In this document: one piece after another, positions 55,852 to 64,000 of the stretch | Layout of the letters: each line of letters starts with the position of its first letter | Position numbering within the stretch: position 1 is the stretch's first letter | From: Planctomycetota bacterium | GTDB lineage: Bacteria; Planctomycetota; UBA1135; GCA-002686595 | Direction of reading: 5' to 3' | Assembly (NCBI GenBank): GCA_009691855.1 | Contig: SIAI01000004.1 | Coordinates: 62,001-126,000, forward strand | DNA: 64,000 nucleotides | Position numbers and translations under genes: made by a program | The notes under the pieces: model-generated | The model's database searches: none | Seen by the model: only the letters and a program-made list of their open reading frames with translations | Told to the model about the DNA's origin: nothing

Positions 55852-56669
55852 GCCGCGTAGCCGCCGAGTTTCCCGCCGACGTGCCCCTCGAGCCTGCGCT
55901 CGTCAGTTGCCAGCGCGAGGGCGAACTCGTCTGGCTGACGATTCAGCGCGCGGAGGTGATGAATTGCCTGTCCTTCCCGACGCTGAAGCGCTTCCGCCTG
56001 CTGCTGGAGGAGCTGCGCGAGGATCTCTCGATCCGTTGCCTGCTGCTGACCGGCGCGGGCGAGAAGGCCTTCTGCGCGGGCGCGGACCTGAAGGAACGCA
56101 AGAGCATGCCGCTCGAGCGCGTGGCGCACTTCGTGCGCAACATCCGCGCGCTGATGGACGACGTCGAGGCCATGCCGCAGCCGACGGTGGCGGTGATCAA
56201 CGGCTTCTGCTTCGGCGGCGGGACCGAGCTCGCCCTGGCCTGCGACCTGCGCGTGGCCGCGCCGCACAGCGAACTCGGCCTGACCGAGACCGCGCTGGCG
56301 ATCCTGCCCGGCGCGGGCGGCACGCAACGCCTGCCGCGCCTGATCGGGAAGTCGCGCGCCAAGGACCTGATCCTGACCGCGCGGAAGCTCGGGGCGACGG
56401 AGGCCGAGCACCTGGGGCTCGTGAACCGCATCGCCCCCGCGGGCGCGCTGCGCGCGAGCGCGCTGGAGCTCGCCCAGGCCATAGCCGCCAACGGCCCGGT
56501 GGCCGTGCGCGCGGCCAAGGCCGCGATCGACGGCGGGCTCGAGCTGCCGCAGCGCCAGGGCCTCGAGCACGAGGCGCGCTGCTACGAGCGCGTGCTCTCG
56601 ACGCAGGATCGCCTGGAGGCGCTGGCGGCCTTCGCCGAGAAGCGCAAGCCGCGCTACGCCGGACGCTGA
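55848..56669 (+). CDS. Enoyl-CoA hydratase/isomerase family protein
   Basis: 273 residues starting in an ATGA overlap with the GT9 gene. Crotonase core: NCLSFPTLKRF, CLLLTGAGEKAFCAGADLKE (oxyanion hole Gly), GFCFGGGTELALACDLRVAA, LGLTETALAILPGAGGTQRL with the catalytic Glu region, and the C-terminal ERVLSTQDRLEALAAFAEKR. It hydrates trans-2-enoyl-CoA in beta-oxidation or a related pathway. Its tight coupling to LPS genes is probably incidental. 3-hydroxyacyl-CoA, methylglutaconyl-CoA or other crotonase substrates are possible. Confidence 0.9.
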   Translation: MSRVAAEFPADVPLEPALVSCQREGELVWLTIQRAEVMNCLSFPTLKRFRLLLEELREDLSIRCLLLTGAGEKAFCAGADLKERKSMPLERVAHFVRNIRALMDDVEAMPQPTVAVINGFCFGGGTELALACDLRVAAPHSELGLTETALAILPGAGGTQRLPRLIGKSRAKDLILTARKLGATEAEHLGLVNRIAPAGALRASALELAQAIAANGPVAVRAAKAAIDGGLELPQRQGLEHEARCYERVLSTQDRLEALAAFAEKRKPRYAGR

Positions 56670-56687
56670 GCGCATGCGCGAACCTCC

Positions 56688-56711
56688 GGGGCGCGAGTCC
56701 TCTCGCGCCCC
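56688..56711. repeat. Short palindromic repeat, copy 2
   Basis: Core gggcgcgag - tcct - ctcgcgccc is identical to the hairpin at 28459-28480, here extended by one further G-C pair. It lies in the gap after the crotonase gene. Confidence 0.75.
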
Positions 56712-56757
56712 AGCGAGGGGGCTCGACGCCTGTGTGAGCGCGCGCATCCTGGAGTCC

Positions 56758-58325
56758 ATGGAGATGGAGCTCTTGGGGCCTTTCCGGCTGCTTGCGCTGG
56801 CGCTGTTCTCGCTCGCCTCCCAGACGCAGGCACAGCTCACCTCGCAGCGCGTCGCCGCGGGCCTCTCAGAACCGCTATGGGCCGGCGCGCCGGGGGGGGG
56901 GACACGCGCCTCTTCGTGGCCCAGCAGGACGGACGAATGCGGCTGGTGAAGAACGGCGCGCTCGCGTCCACGCCGTTCCTCGACCTCTCCGCACGCACCA
57001 ACAGCGGGGGCGAGACCGGTTTGCTCGGGGTCGCGTTCCATCCCGACTTCGCGCATAGCGGCTTCGTCTTCGTCGCCTACACCTCTGGGGTCCGGGGCAC
57101 CCTCGTCTCGCGCTTCCACGTCGCTACGGATGCGGACGTGGTCGAGCTCGCCAGCGAGCAGGTGCTCCTCGTGCAGCCGCAGATCCCCGGGATCCACAAC
57201 GGCGGCAACCTCGCCTTCGGCCCCGACGGGATGCTGTACATCGGCTTCGGCGACGGCGGTCCGGACGCCGATCCAACTTGCCGCGCCCAGGACCCGACGA
57301 ACTGGAACGGCAAGTTGCTGCGCGTGGACGTGGACCACGGAACGCCCTACGCGATCCCGGCCGACAATCCGTTCGCCGATCCGAACGACGGCGTGCGCGA
57401 CGAGATCTGGGCCCTCGGGTTGCGCAATCCGTGGCGCTTCAGCTTCGACCGCGCGACGGGCGAGCTCTACCTCGGCGACGTGGGCGAGCTCACGCGCGAG
57501 GAGCTCGACATCCTGCCCGCCGGCGCCGGCGGCCAGAACTTCGGTTGGAGCCGCATGGAAGGCGACACCTGCTGCGCGGCCAGTCGGTGCTCGGCTGCGC
57601 TAGCGCCGTGCGGCGATCCGGGTTTCGCCGCGCCGGCGTTCACCTACCCGTCGGGCTGCGTGATCGGCGGCTTCGTCTATCGCGGTTGCGCCATTCCCGG
57701 ACTGCAAGGGAGCTACTTCTTCGCCAACTACGCCAACTTGGACCGCATCTGGAGCTTCCGCCACGACCCGCTCAGCGGCGCGATCAGCGAGTTCGTGGAG
57801 CGCACCACCGAACTCGCTCCTGGCGGCGGGCTCTCGATCCACAGGATCGTCGCGCTTGGCGAGGACGGCTTCGGCGAGCTCTTGATCGTCGACCACAGCG
57901 CTCGCGGCCACGGCGAGGTGTTCAAGATCGTCGCCGCCGGGAGTGCGCAGGCCGCGGCCGCGGTGCGCAACGGCGGGGGTACGAACCGGGCCTGCTTCAC
58001 CAGTGCGAGCCTGCCGATCCTGGGCTCGTCCTGGGTGGCGCGGGTCGACTCCGCGGGGCGTCGGGGTGTGATGCTGGCGCTGCTGATCGGTCGCGCGGCG
58101 CCGGCGAGCGGGCTGTTCGTCGGCGCGAGCGAGCTCCTGGTCGATCTCGGCGCCTTGCGCCTCGTGAGCGTGCAGCAGGCGTTCGGCGCGGGCGCGGCCG
58201 AATTCCGTCTGCCCGTGCCCTGCGATCTCGCCCTGAACGGCCGGACGGTCTACACGCAGGCCGCGCTGCTGGGCGGTGGCGTCGAGCTCTGCAATGCGCT
58301 CGACCTGACGTTCGGGACCTACTGA
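56758..58325 (+). pseudogene. PQQ-type sugar dehydrogenase, frameshifted at a G10 tract
   Basis: The N-terminal frame (from 56758 or 56764) encodes a signal peptide, LLALALFSLASQTQAQ, and GLSEPLWAGAP. A run of ten G bases (56892-56901) then throws the frame off; the continuation in the other frame is DTRLFVAQQDGRMRLV through LGVAFHPDF, GIHNGGNLAFGPDGMLYIGF, WALGLRNPWRFSFD and NFGWSRMEG, the PQQ glucose/sorbosone dehydrogenase propeller. Eight or eleven G residues would restore one ~520-residue protein. Slipped-strand phase variation or an assembly error are both possible. The C-terminal ~120 residues are an extra beta-rich domain. Confidence 0.75.
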
Positions 58326-58339
58326 AGGGCGCGCAGGCC

Positions 58340-59425
58340 CTACGGCCCGACCAGCTCTTCGATCGCCACGTCGCAGATGACCATGGCCTTGGGCGGCGCG
58401 ACCTCGGTGCCCTTCTCGCCGAAGGCCTTCTCGTAGGGGATGCATAGCTTGCGCTTGCCGCCCACGCGCATGCCGACCAAGCCCTCGCTCATGCCTTTCA
58501 GCGGCGCCTCCGCAACGGGGAAGGTCTCGGGCAGTTTGGTCTTCCAGGTGTCGTGCAGGCGCGTGTTGTCGAGCAGGAACAGGCGGTAGTTCACCTTCAC
58601 CTTGGAATCGGCGCTGATCTCTTGGCCGTCGCCCGTGACGATGTCGCACACCAGCATTCCGTTGGGCATCTCGGTCGGCTCGAGCTTGCGCAGCGGCTCG
58701 CCCGCGAAGCGGTCGAGCATCATGTTGCGGCGCAGGCGCGGTTCCTTGGTGTTGACCTCGATCTCGAAGCGCCGCACCAGATCCCTCTCGATGCCCATCA
58801 TCTCGATGCGCCAGTGGGTCGCGTCCCCGGCGGGCACGAACTGCGCCGTGCGCATGCGTGGGTCGTTCACCAGCAGCTGGTCTTCCTTGTTGCCGGCCGA
58901 GTGGTCCTTGCACAGCTGGATGGCGATCTCGAGCGGGGTCTTGGTCTTGTGCAACGCGGGCCACAGGGCTTCCTCGTCCGCCAGCAGGCTCAGCAGCTCG
59001 AGGCGCTTCGTGATCTTCGGCTCGGCGGCCGAGACGCGCAGGTTGATGCGCCTGGGCTTCTCGTCCTCGCCGGCCTTGGCGAACACCTGGAAGGCCCAGT
59101 AGCCGCCCTCCGCGGCCGGCACGAACTGGACGTTCAGCGGAAAGAGCGTTCCGCCCTCGCTCTGCTTCACCACGTCCCAGGCCGCCTCCATCGAGACCGT
59201 GGTGGCCTTGAGCGGCTCCCAAAAGGCCTCATTGGTCAGCGGCAGGGTGGTGTAGTCGAAGTACGGATCCCAGCCCTTCGGCCCCTGGGCTACGGGCTCC
59301 GCGGCCTTCTCCGCCTTCGGTTGCTGGCCCTTCACTCGGGCTTTCTTGGGCTCTTGGCCGGCGGTGAGGAGGGTGAGGGCGGTGGCCAGGAACAGGGCCG
59401 GCCAGGGCTGCAGCGGGAAGTGCAT
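58340..59425 (-). CDS. Secreted FKBP-type peptidyl-prolyl isomerase
   Basis: 361 residues from the ATG at 59425. Signal segment ALFLATALTLLTAG, Lys/Glu-rich linker, then an uncharacterised ~170-residue part (LPLTNEAFWEPLKATTVSME). The last ~105 residues are an FKBP domain: VKVNYRLFLLDNTRLHDTW, then LKGMSEGLVGMRVGGKRKLC and IPYEKAFGEKG. It should assist folding of periplasmic proteins. Some active-site aromatics are not obvious, so activity may be low. Convergent with the sugar dehydrogenase gene. Confidence 0.85.
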   Translation of the reverse strand: MHFPLQPWPALFLATALTLLTAGQEPKKARVKGQQPKAEKAAEPVAQGPKGWDPYFDYTTLPLTNEAFWEPLKATTVSMEAAWDVVKQSEGGTLFPLNVQFVPAAEGGYWAFQVFAKAGEDEKPRRINLRVSAAEPKITKRLELLSLLADEEALWPALHKTKTPLEIAIQLCKDHSAGNKEDQLLVNDPRMRTAQFVPAGDATHWRIEMMGIERDLVRRFEIEVNTKEPRLRRNMMLDRFAGEPLRKLEPTEMPNGMLVCDIVTGDGQEISADSKVKVNYRLFLLDNTRLHDTWKTKLPETFPVAEAPLKGMSEGLVGMRVGGKRKLCIPYEKAFGEKGTEVAPPKAMVICDVAIEELVGP

Positions 59426-59580
59426 GGAAACTCCGAAGGACTGGGGAGGGGCGGACCATTGTAGGCCTCCGCGCGCGGATGCAGGACTACGCTCTCGGTC
59501 TGCGCACGTTGGCGGCGACCCCGGGTTCGTCGCGGCGCGCCGCGCCTCTGGCCTGGCCAAGCGGGCGCACAGAGAGCCTA

Positions 59581-60633
59581 ATGTTCCTGCGCGGCGCCAT
59601 GAGCGGCTTTCCCACGGTCAACTTCGGCACGGGGGAGAACAGTCTGTTCTCGCCCGCCGAGATCGCGCGCCTGATGGAGAGCGAGTACCGGCGCGCGCTG
59701 CGCTACGGCTACCCGCTGGCGCTGCTGCTGGCCGACATCGATCGCCTGGAGGCACTGCACGACCTCTACGGGGTCGATTCCGAGCAGCGCATCGTGCGCG
59801 CGGTGGCCGCGCTGCTGCGCTCCTCGACGCGCGCCAGCGACGTCTTGGGCGTGCTGCACGAGCAGCGCTTGCTGGTGCTCTTGCCGCACACACCGCGCGC
59901 GGGCGCGGCGGCCCTGGCGAAGCGCCTGCTCTCCGGCTGCCGCGCGCTCGAGTTCCACGGCGACGGCCGCGTGCTGCGCGCCTCGCTGTCGATCGGGACC
60001 GTGCTGCGCGACGACGAGGGCGACCTGGCCGCGCTGCGCGCGCGCGGCGAGCACGCGCTGAAGGAAGCCCAGACCCAGGGCGGCGATCGCTGCGTCGAGT
60101 TCGAGCGTCTGCCACGCCGCGAGCTGCCGCGCGCGCCGCTCGAGCCCAGCACGGTACCGGCTGCCGTGCCCGCGCGCGTGCGTGCGCCGGCCGCGCTGCC
60201 GCCCGCCTTGCCGGGGGTGCACGAGCTGGCCGGGAGCACGCTGGAGGAGAAGGTGCGCACGCTGCTGGAGCTGGCCGGCGGCGGGGCCGGCCTGGGGCCG
60301 CTGGAGAACGAGGTCTTGACCGTGCTGCAGCGCGCGCTGAGCGAATTCCGCGCGCCGCGCGCGACGCGCGCGCAGGTCCTGGCCGAGATGCACACGCTGG
60401 AGGAGCGCGTGCGCCAGCTCAAGCGCATGCTCGATGCCAGCGAGGAAGAGCTCGCGCGCATGGTGCAGGAGAAGTCGGTCGATCCGGGCTTGGCCTCGCT
60501 CTACCGCAGCGTGCAGGGCCTGGATCCGGCGACCACGAACTACAAGCAGAAGAAGGAGCTCCTGGCGGTGATCTATCGCGCCAACGTCGAGCTCCTGCGC
60601 CAGCTCGAACGCGAAGCCGGCGCGAGTGGCTAG
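59581..60633 (+). CDS. Degenerate GGDEF-domain protein with coiled C-terminus
   Basis: 350 residues (a start at 59599 is also possible). The N-terminal ~170 residues follow the diguanylate cyclase fold: ALLLADIDRLEALHDLYGVD, the segment that normally reads GGDEF here is LHEQRLLVLLP, and LRASLSIGTVLRDDEGD matches the family's late strand. The active-site loop is therefore lost and it should not make c-di-GMP; it may bind a nucleotide or act as a scaffold. A Pro/Ala-rich linker precedes a helical C-terminal part (VLAEMHTLEERVRQLKRMLD). The stop codon TAG lies in the left repeat of a MITE-like element. Confidence 0.7.
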   Translation: MFLRGAMSGFPTVNFGTGENSLFSPAEIARLMESEYRRALRYGYPLALLLADIDRLEALHDLYGVDSEQRIVRAVAALLRSSTRASDVLGVLHEQRLLVLLPHTPRAGAAALAKRLLSGCRALEFHGDGRVLRASLSIGTVLRDDEGDLAALRARGEHALKEAQTQGGDRCVEFERLPRRELPRAPLEPSTVPAAVPARVRAPAALPPALPGVHELAGSTLEEKVRTLLELAGGGAGLGPLENEVLTVLQRALSEFRAPRATRAQVLAEMHTLEERVRQLKRMLDASEEELARMVQEKSVDPGLASLYRSVQGLDPATTNYKQKKELLAVIYRANVELLRQLEREAGASG

Positions 60634-60857
60634 CGGTGTGAGTCACCCATATGGGCCCTTATCCCCGGCCGTCTGCGCCCACCGCGGCGTTGCGCCGCCT
60701 CCGCGACCTGCAGCGAAGTCGCGTCGTCGGCGCGCCTTTGGCGAGCGCAGACAACATCCTTCCGGGAGCCTTGGGCTCCGCCGAGCGTCTTCGGAACCTC
60801 ACCGGCCTCGTCTTGGGTTGCGGGCGTCAGCTCGCGCCAAGTGACTCACACCACTAG
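60630..60857. mobile_element. MITE-like element with 17-bp terminal inverted repeats
   Basis: The ends ctagcggtgtgagtcac (60630-60646) and gtgactcacaccactag (60841-60857) are complementary with one mismatch. The 228-bp interior is non-coding and has nested short palindromes (for example gtctgcgc and gcgcagac). The termini contain the stop of the upstream gene and a GTG that could start the downstream gene. No transposase is inside. A ctag may be a target duplication or part of the repeat. Confidence 0.55.
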
Positions 60858-62691
60858 CGGACGGGCCTTGCAGCGGCTCCTGGTCGGCCTGGGACTGTGC
60901 GCGCTGGTGCTGTGGGGCGCCTGGATCCGCGCCCACACCGCGCTCGCCGATCCGAACTTCGACGCGCACGACGCGCGCGGGATGCTGCGCAGCGATCCGG
61001 CGCTGCTCTACTACCTCACCGAGCGCATCTTGGAGAGCGGCGGCGGCGTGCCCGTGGACTTCGGCGCCGAGACGCGCATCCAGCACCCGTTCGCGACCGA
61101 CGTGCCCGCGGAATTCCCGCTCGGGGCTGAGTTCCTGGTGGCCTGGGCGCAGCGCTACTTGGGTGGCGCCACGCCGCTGCACGTGACCGCGTTGTGGGTC
61201 ATGGCCGGCGTGGCCGCGCTGGCCGTGGTGGGGATCTTCCTGTGGGCGTGTCAGGCGAGCGGGAGCCTCGCCTGGGGCGCGCTGGCCGCGCTGCTCGCGC
61301 TGTGGACGCCCGCGAACTACCGCACGATCGGCTTCCTGCTGGTGGGCGAGGACCTGTCGTTGACGCTGTTCGCGCTGCACCTCGGCTGGCTGGCGTGGGC
61401 GCTGCGCTCGGGGCGCGCACGCGACTATCTGCTCAGCGGGCTGTGCGTGGCCGGCGCGCTCGCCACCTGGCACGCGGCGAGCTTCGTGGTGACGCTGGAG
61501 CTCGGCGTGCTCTTGCTGGGGAGTCTGCTCGCGGGGCGCAGCGCGTTCGCGCTGCCGCGCAGCGCGCTGGTGCTCGTTCCGCCGGCGCTGTTCGGGTTGC
61601 TCGTGCCCGTGCTGCGCGCGAACGGTCTGCTGGTCTCGCCGGCGGCGGCGCTGTCGCTCGCGCTGCTCGCGCCGGAGTTCGTGCGCCGCCGGCGCGCGCT
61701 CTCGCCGGCCGCGGGGCGCATGCTGGTGGCCGGGGTGTTGCTGCTGACCCTGCTGGGCTTCGGCGCGCTGGCGCCGAGCTCCTACGCGCACGTGCATCAG
61801 GTGGTGTGGGCCAAGCTGGCGCACCTCGGGCGCTTTCCGGACGATCCCAACGCGATCTCGTTCGACGCGCGCCTCTTGTGGCAGGGGCCGTTCGAGACCC
61901 TGTCGTGGGCGGGGATCTTGGCCTGGAGCGGCTGGCCGCTGACGCTCCTGTTGTACCTGGCCGTCGGACTCGGAATGCGCCGGGGCGCGACGGGCGGAGC
62001 CGAGCGTTTCGCGCTCGGGCTGGCGCTCGTCGCCCTGCCGGCGGCCTGGATGTTTGCACGCTTGTCCGTGCTGGTGGGCCTGTTCGCGCCGGTCGCCGCG
62101 GCGCTGGTCTTCGCGCGCCTGCCGCGACGGAGGCTCGCCCTGGCCGGCTTCGGCGCGTTGACCCTGGCCCAGGCCGGAGTCTTCGCCGGCTTCGTGCGCG
62201 AGCACCGCATCGAGTGGTACCTGCCCGGTCCGGCGCGCAGCGAACTCGTGCGGCTGGTCGAATGGGTGTGCGCGAACGTGCCGAGCGACGAGCCGATCGC
62301 GGGCGACTTCGTCAACTCGACCGCGCTCCTGGCGCACACGCACAACCCGATCGTGTTGCAGCCGAAGTACGAGACGGAGCGCAGTCGGCGCCAGGCCGAG
62401 GCCTTCCTGACGACGTTCTTCCAGGGCACGAGCGCGGAGCTGGCCGAGCTCCTGCGCGCGCACTTCCGCTGCCGCTACCTGCTCGTCGATCGCTACGTGC
62501 TGTGGCAGCTCTCGCGCCTGACCGCCGGTCTGCGCGCCGACGAGCGCGCGCCGCGCGCGGGGACGGCGGCCGCGGCGTTCCTGGCCGAAACGGACGAGGA
62601 GCTGCGCGCGATTCCGGGCTTCGAACTCCTGTACCGCGGCGCGCGCGACGTCGCCGGCGCCGACTACCGGCTGTTCCGGCTGCGCGACTGA
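60841..62691 (+). CDS. GT-C superfamily-like multi-pass membrane protein
   Basis: 616 residues from GTG at 60841, or from TTG at 60868. About ten hydrophobic helices; the first luminal loop holds acidic residues (NFDAHDARGMLRSD), ALLYYLTERILESGGGVPVD, then DVPAEFPLGAEFLV as in STT3/PMT-type glycosyltransferases. A soluble C-terminal domain of ~150 residues follows the last helix (FVNSTALLAHTHNPIVL). Such proteins transfer lipid-linked sugars on the periplasmic face. The exact family is not certain. The GTG sits inside the right inverted repeat of the MITE-like element. Confidence 0.6.
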   Translation: MTHTTSGRALQRLLVGLGLCALVLWGAWIRAHTALADPNFDAHDARGMLRSDPALLYYLTERILESGGGVPVDFGAETRIQHPFATDVPAEFPLGAEFLVAWAQRYLGGATPLHVTALWVMAGVAALAVVGIFLWACQASGSLAWGALAALLALWTPANYRTIGFLLVGEDLSLTLFALHLGWLAWALRSGRARDYLLSGLCVAGALATWHAASFVVTLELGVLLLGSLLAGRSAFALPRSALVLVPPALFGLLVPVLRANGLLVSPAAALSLALLAPEFVRRRRALSPAAGRMLVAGVLLLTLLGFGALAPSSYAHVHQVVWAKLAHLGRFPDDPNAISFDARLLWQGPFETLSWAGILAWSGWPLTLLLYLAVGLGMRRGATGGAERFALGLALVALPAAWMFARLSVLVGLFAPVAAALVFARLPRRRLALAGFGALTLAQAGVFAGFVREHRIEWYLPGPARSELVRLVEWVCANVPSDEPIAGDFVNSTALLAHTHNPIVLQPKYETERSRRQAEAFLTTFFQGTSAELAELLRAHFRCRYLLVDRYVLWQLSRLTAGLRADERAPRAGTAAAAFLAETDEELRAIPGFELLYRGARDVAGADYRLFRLRD

Positions 62692-62701
62692 TGTTGCGCT
62701 T

Positions 62702-62725
62702 GGGCGCGAGAGGGCTCGCGCGCCC
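62702..62725. repeat. Diverged short palindromic repeat, copy 3
   Basis: The sequence gggcgcgagagggctcgcgc followed by gccc resembles the hairpin family at 28459 and 56689, with changes in the loop and right arm. It lies between two convergent genes and could help termination. Confidence 0.45.
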
Positions 62726-62785
62726 GACCACTTCGCTCCCTGGAACCCTGCCGCGCCGTTCCGGCGCAGCAGGATTCTCGGGCGC

Positions 62786-63913
62786 TCAGGGCGCCGTGAC
62801 CGCGCCGGCCGGCGCGTCGGGCAGCGTCTGCCAGCCTTGCAGCATGGCGCTATACAGCGGCCCGCTGTAGAGCGGCAGGTTCACGCGGCTCATGTCGGCA
62901 AGGCGGATGGCGGGCTTGGTGCGATTCAGCGCGTCGCGGAAGCCCATGCGCGCGCGCAGCCGTTCGTGCACCGGCAGCAGGCTGTCGAGCAGCACCTCGG
63001 CGAAGGCGTCGGGCTGCAGGTACAGCGCGGTCTGCAGCGCCCTGCGGTCGAAGCAACGCGCCAGGAAGGCCGAGTCCAGGGTCTCGAAGTCCATCGCCGC
63101 GGCCGACTCGAGCCACTCGATCGGCACGATCGTGCGGCCCTCGGCCGTGGCGCGCAGACACAGATCGTGGAGCCCCTCGAGGCCGATGCGCTCGACCGCG
63201 CGCGAGACGATCAGCCAGGCCACGCCGTAGAACGATTCGGGGATGTCGGCCCAGCGCTTGTGCAGCTCGCTGCGCGGCGTGCGCAAGAGCTCGCTCAGCG
63301 TGCCGGGCGGCAGCGACGTGCAGAGCTCGAGGTGCAGGGGACTCGCGACCTCGGGCCAGGTGCTGGAGGGCTCCGCGCTCGGCAGCCTGTAGACGACCTC
63401 GAGGTCCAGCCCGCCGGTGAAGGCGCTGGCATTGAGCAGGCGGTGCGAGCGGATGTGCTCCTCGTACTCGGGGTTGAGCGTCTCGGCGATCACGTCGCCC
63501 AGGCCCTCCTCGAGGATCCCCGGCAGCGGCGCCCAGCTGGGGCCGATCAGCGCGTGCACGAGCTCGTGCGCGAGGTACCACGGCGACTGGCCGCTCTCCT
63601 GCAGGTGGATGCGCTTGGCGTCGAACTCGTCGTCGAGCAGGGTGAAGCCGCGCACGCTCTCGGGGCGCCTGTGGAACAGATAGACGGCCAGCTCGTTCTG
63701 GACCCACACGTCGATCATGCGGTCCTGGGAGCCGGGCAGCACGGCCTTCACTTCCGGGGCCAGGCGCTCGAGCAGCTCGGCCACCTCGTTGGCCTTGCTG
63801 CGGCTGCCGGCGCGCACGTCGCCGAAGGGCGTCTCGACCACGATCGGCGGGGGCGGCGCCAGGCAGCTCGCGGCGAGCGCCGCCAGGGCAACCACTGCGA
63901 TGCGCGCCCACAT
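62786..63913 (-). CDS. Lipoprotein gluzincin metalloprotease-like protein
   Basis: 375 residues. The lipobox LAASC gives Cys17. The zinc motif HELVH lies at 116-120 and the third ligand Glu at 136 in PGILEEGLGD, so the active site is complete. This is the usual peptidase-MA-like arrangement (H-E-x-x-H, then W/P-x-E-G-x-G). The C-terminal ~190 residues are helical with YLQPDAFAEVLLDSLLPVHE. It is probably a membrane-anchored periplasmic protease. Compare the two relatives at 28.6-31.2 kb that lost the zinc site. Confidence 0.8.
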   Translation of the reverse strand: MWARIAVVALAALAASCLAPPPPIVVETPFGDVRAGSRSKANEVAELLERLAPEVKAVLPGSQDRMIDVWVQNELAVYLFHRRPESVRGFTLLDDEFDAKRIHLQESGQSPWYLAHELVHALIGPSWAPLPGILEEGLGDVIAETLNPEYEEHIRSHRLLNASAFTGGLDLEVVYRLPSAEPSSTWPEVASPLHLELCTSLPPGTLSELLRTPRSELHKRWADIPESFYGVAWLIVSRAVERIGLEGLHDLCLRATAEGRTIVPIEWLESAAAMDFETLDSAFLARCFDRRALQTALYLQPDAFAEVLLDSLLPVHERLRARMGFRDALNRTKPAIRLADMSRVNLPLYSGPLYSAMLQGWQTLPDAPAGAVTAP

Positions 63914-63971
63914 GCTCGGGAAGGATAGAGCACCTGGCGCGCGGCGGCGCGAGAAAAGGCTTCGCCCTCGT

Positions 63972-64000
63972 CTACTGGGTCAGGGCCCAGGCGCGCCAGG
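63972..64000 (-). CDS. Possible 3' end of a minus-strand gene, cut by the window
   Basis: On the minus strand the last bases read WRAWALTQ and a TAG at 63972-63974. This is short and could be chance. If real, a gene upstream of the metalloprotease on the same strand continues beyond the window. Confidence 0.2.

Noticed and set aside
60651..60857. Small open frames inside the MITE-like element
   Set aside because: They run through palindromes and the terminal repeat, have no ribosome binding site and no recognisable pattern.

Overview
The window is a very GC-rich, densely packed bacterial chromosome segment with about 50 protein-coding genes, no rRNA or tRNA gene, no CRISPR array and no prophage. 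Lipid A and heptose genes (LpxK, LpxL-like, HldD, HldE, several GT9 heptosyltransferases) show a Gram-negative cell with heptose-containing lipopolysaccharide. An ECF sigma factor fused by overlap to a TPR serine/threonine kinase, a redoxin/cytochrome c/copper-monooxygenase lipoprotein, many carboxypeptidase-regulatory-like secreted proteins, a sulfatase-fold membrane protein and a short planctomycete-like RNA polymerase omega subunit suggest a planctomycete, perhaps one of the high-GC marine lineages. This placement is inference (about 0.6); Myxococcota or another high-GC Gram-negative phylum is not excluded.

Layout. 1-5200: the DUF58 - SpoIIM - RDD cluster that normally accompanies a MoxR ATPase, with an M50 membrane protease. 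5.3-7.4 kb: an aldehyde:ferredoxin oxidoreductase-like protein that ends in a ThiS/MoaD-like domain with a terminal Gly-Gly. 7.4-14.5 kb: a GT9 glycosyltransferase, a CPBP protease of unlike base composition, the redoxin/cytochrome/copper protein, and a membrane sulfatase-fold protein. 14.5-18.2 kb: two ABC exporter half-transporters with the split catalytic asymmetry of heterodimers. 18.4-25.2 kb: a HAD phosphatase/uridine-kinase-like fusion, RpoZ-like omega, LpxK, an LpxL-like acyltransferase, HldD and bifunctional HldE. 25.2-34.1 kb: a serine hydrolase, a decayed gene, a frameshifted halogenase-like flavoprotein, two secreted proteins resembling peptidase-MA folds without a full zinc site, a dynamin-like GTPase and a lipoprotein. 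34.1-37 kb: xylA and xylB separated by a large palindrome. 38-39.7 kb: a REP-associated tyrosine transposase with three REP-like repeats. 41-48 kb: ECF sigma factor, kinase, and two large carboxypeptidase-regulatory-like proteins. 48-56.7 kb: radical SAM protein, a second (split) HldA/HldC pair, a TSUP permease, glutamate dehydrogenase, two further heptosyltransferases and an enoyl-CoA hydratase. 56.7-64 kb: a PQQ-type sugar dehydrogenase broken at a G10 tract, an FKBP isomerase, a degenerate GGDEF protein, a 228-bp MITE-like element, a GT-C-type membrane protein and a lipoprotein metalloprotease.

Themes. Envelope biogenesis dominates: lipid A phosphorylation and acylation, two parallel routes to ADP-heptose, at least three GT9 transferases, and ABC exporters. 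Small palindromic repeats of at least three families are scattered between genes, and two genes carry single frameshifts that could be real or sequencing errors. The most unusual item is the oxidoreductase with a built-in sulfur-carrier-like tail.
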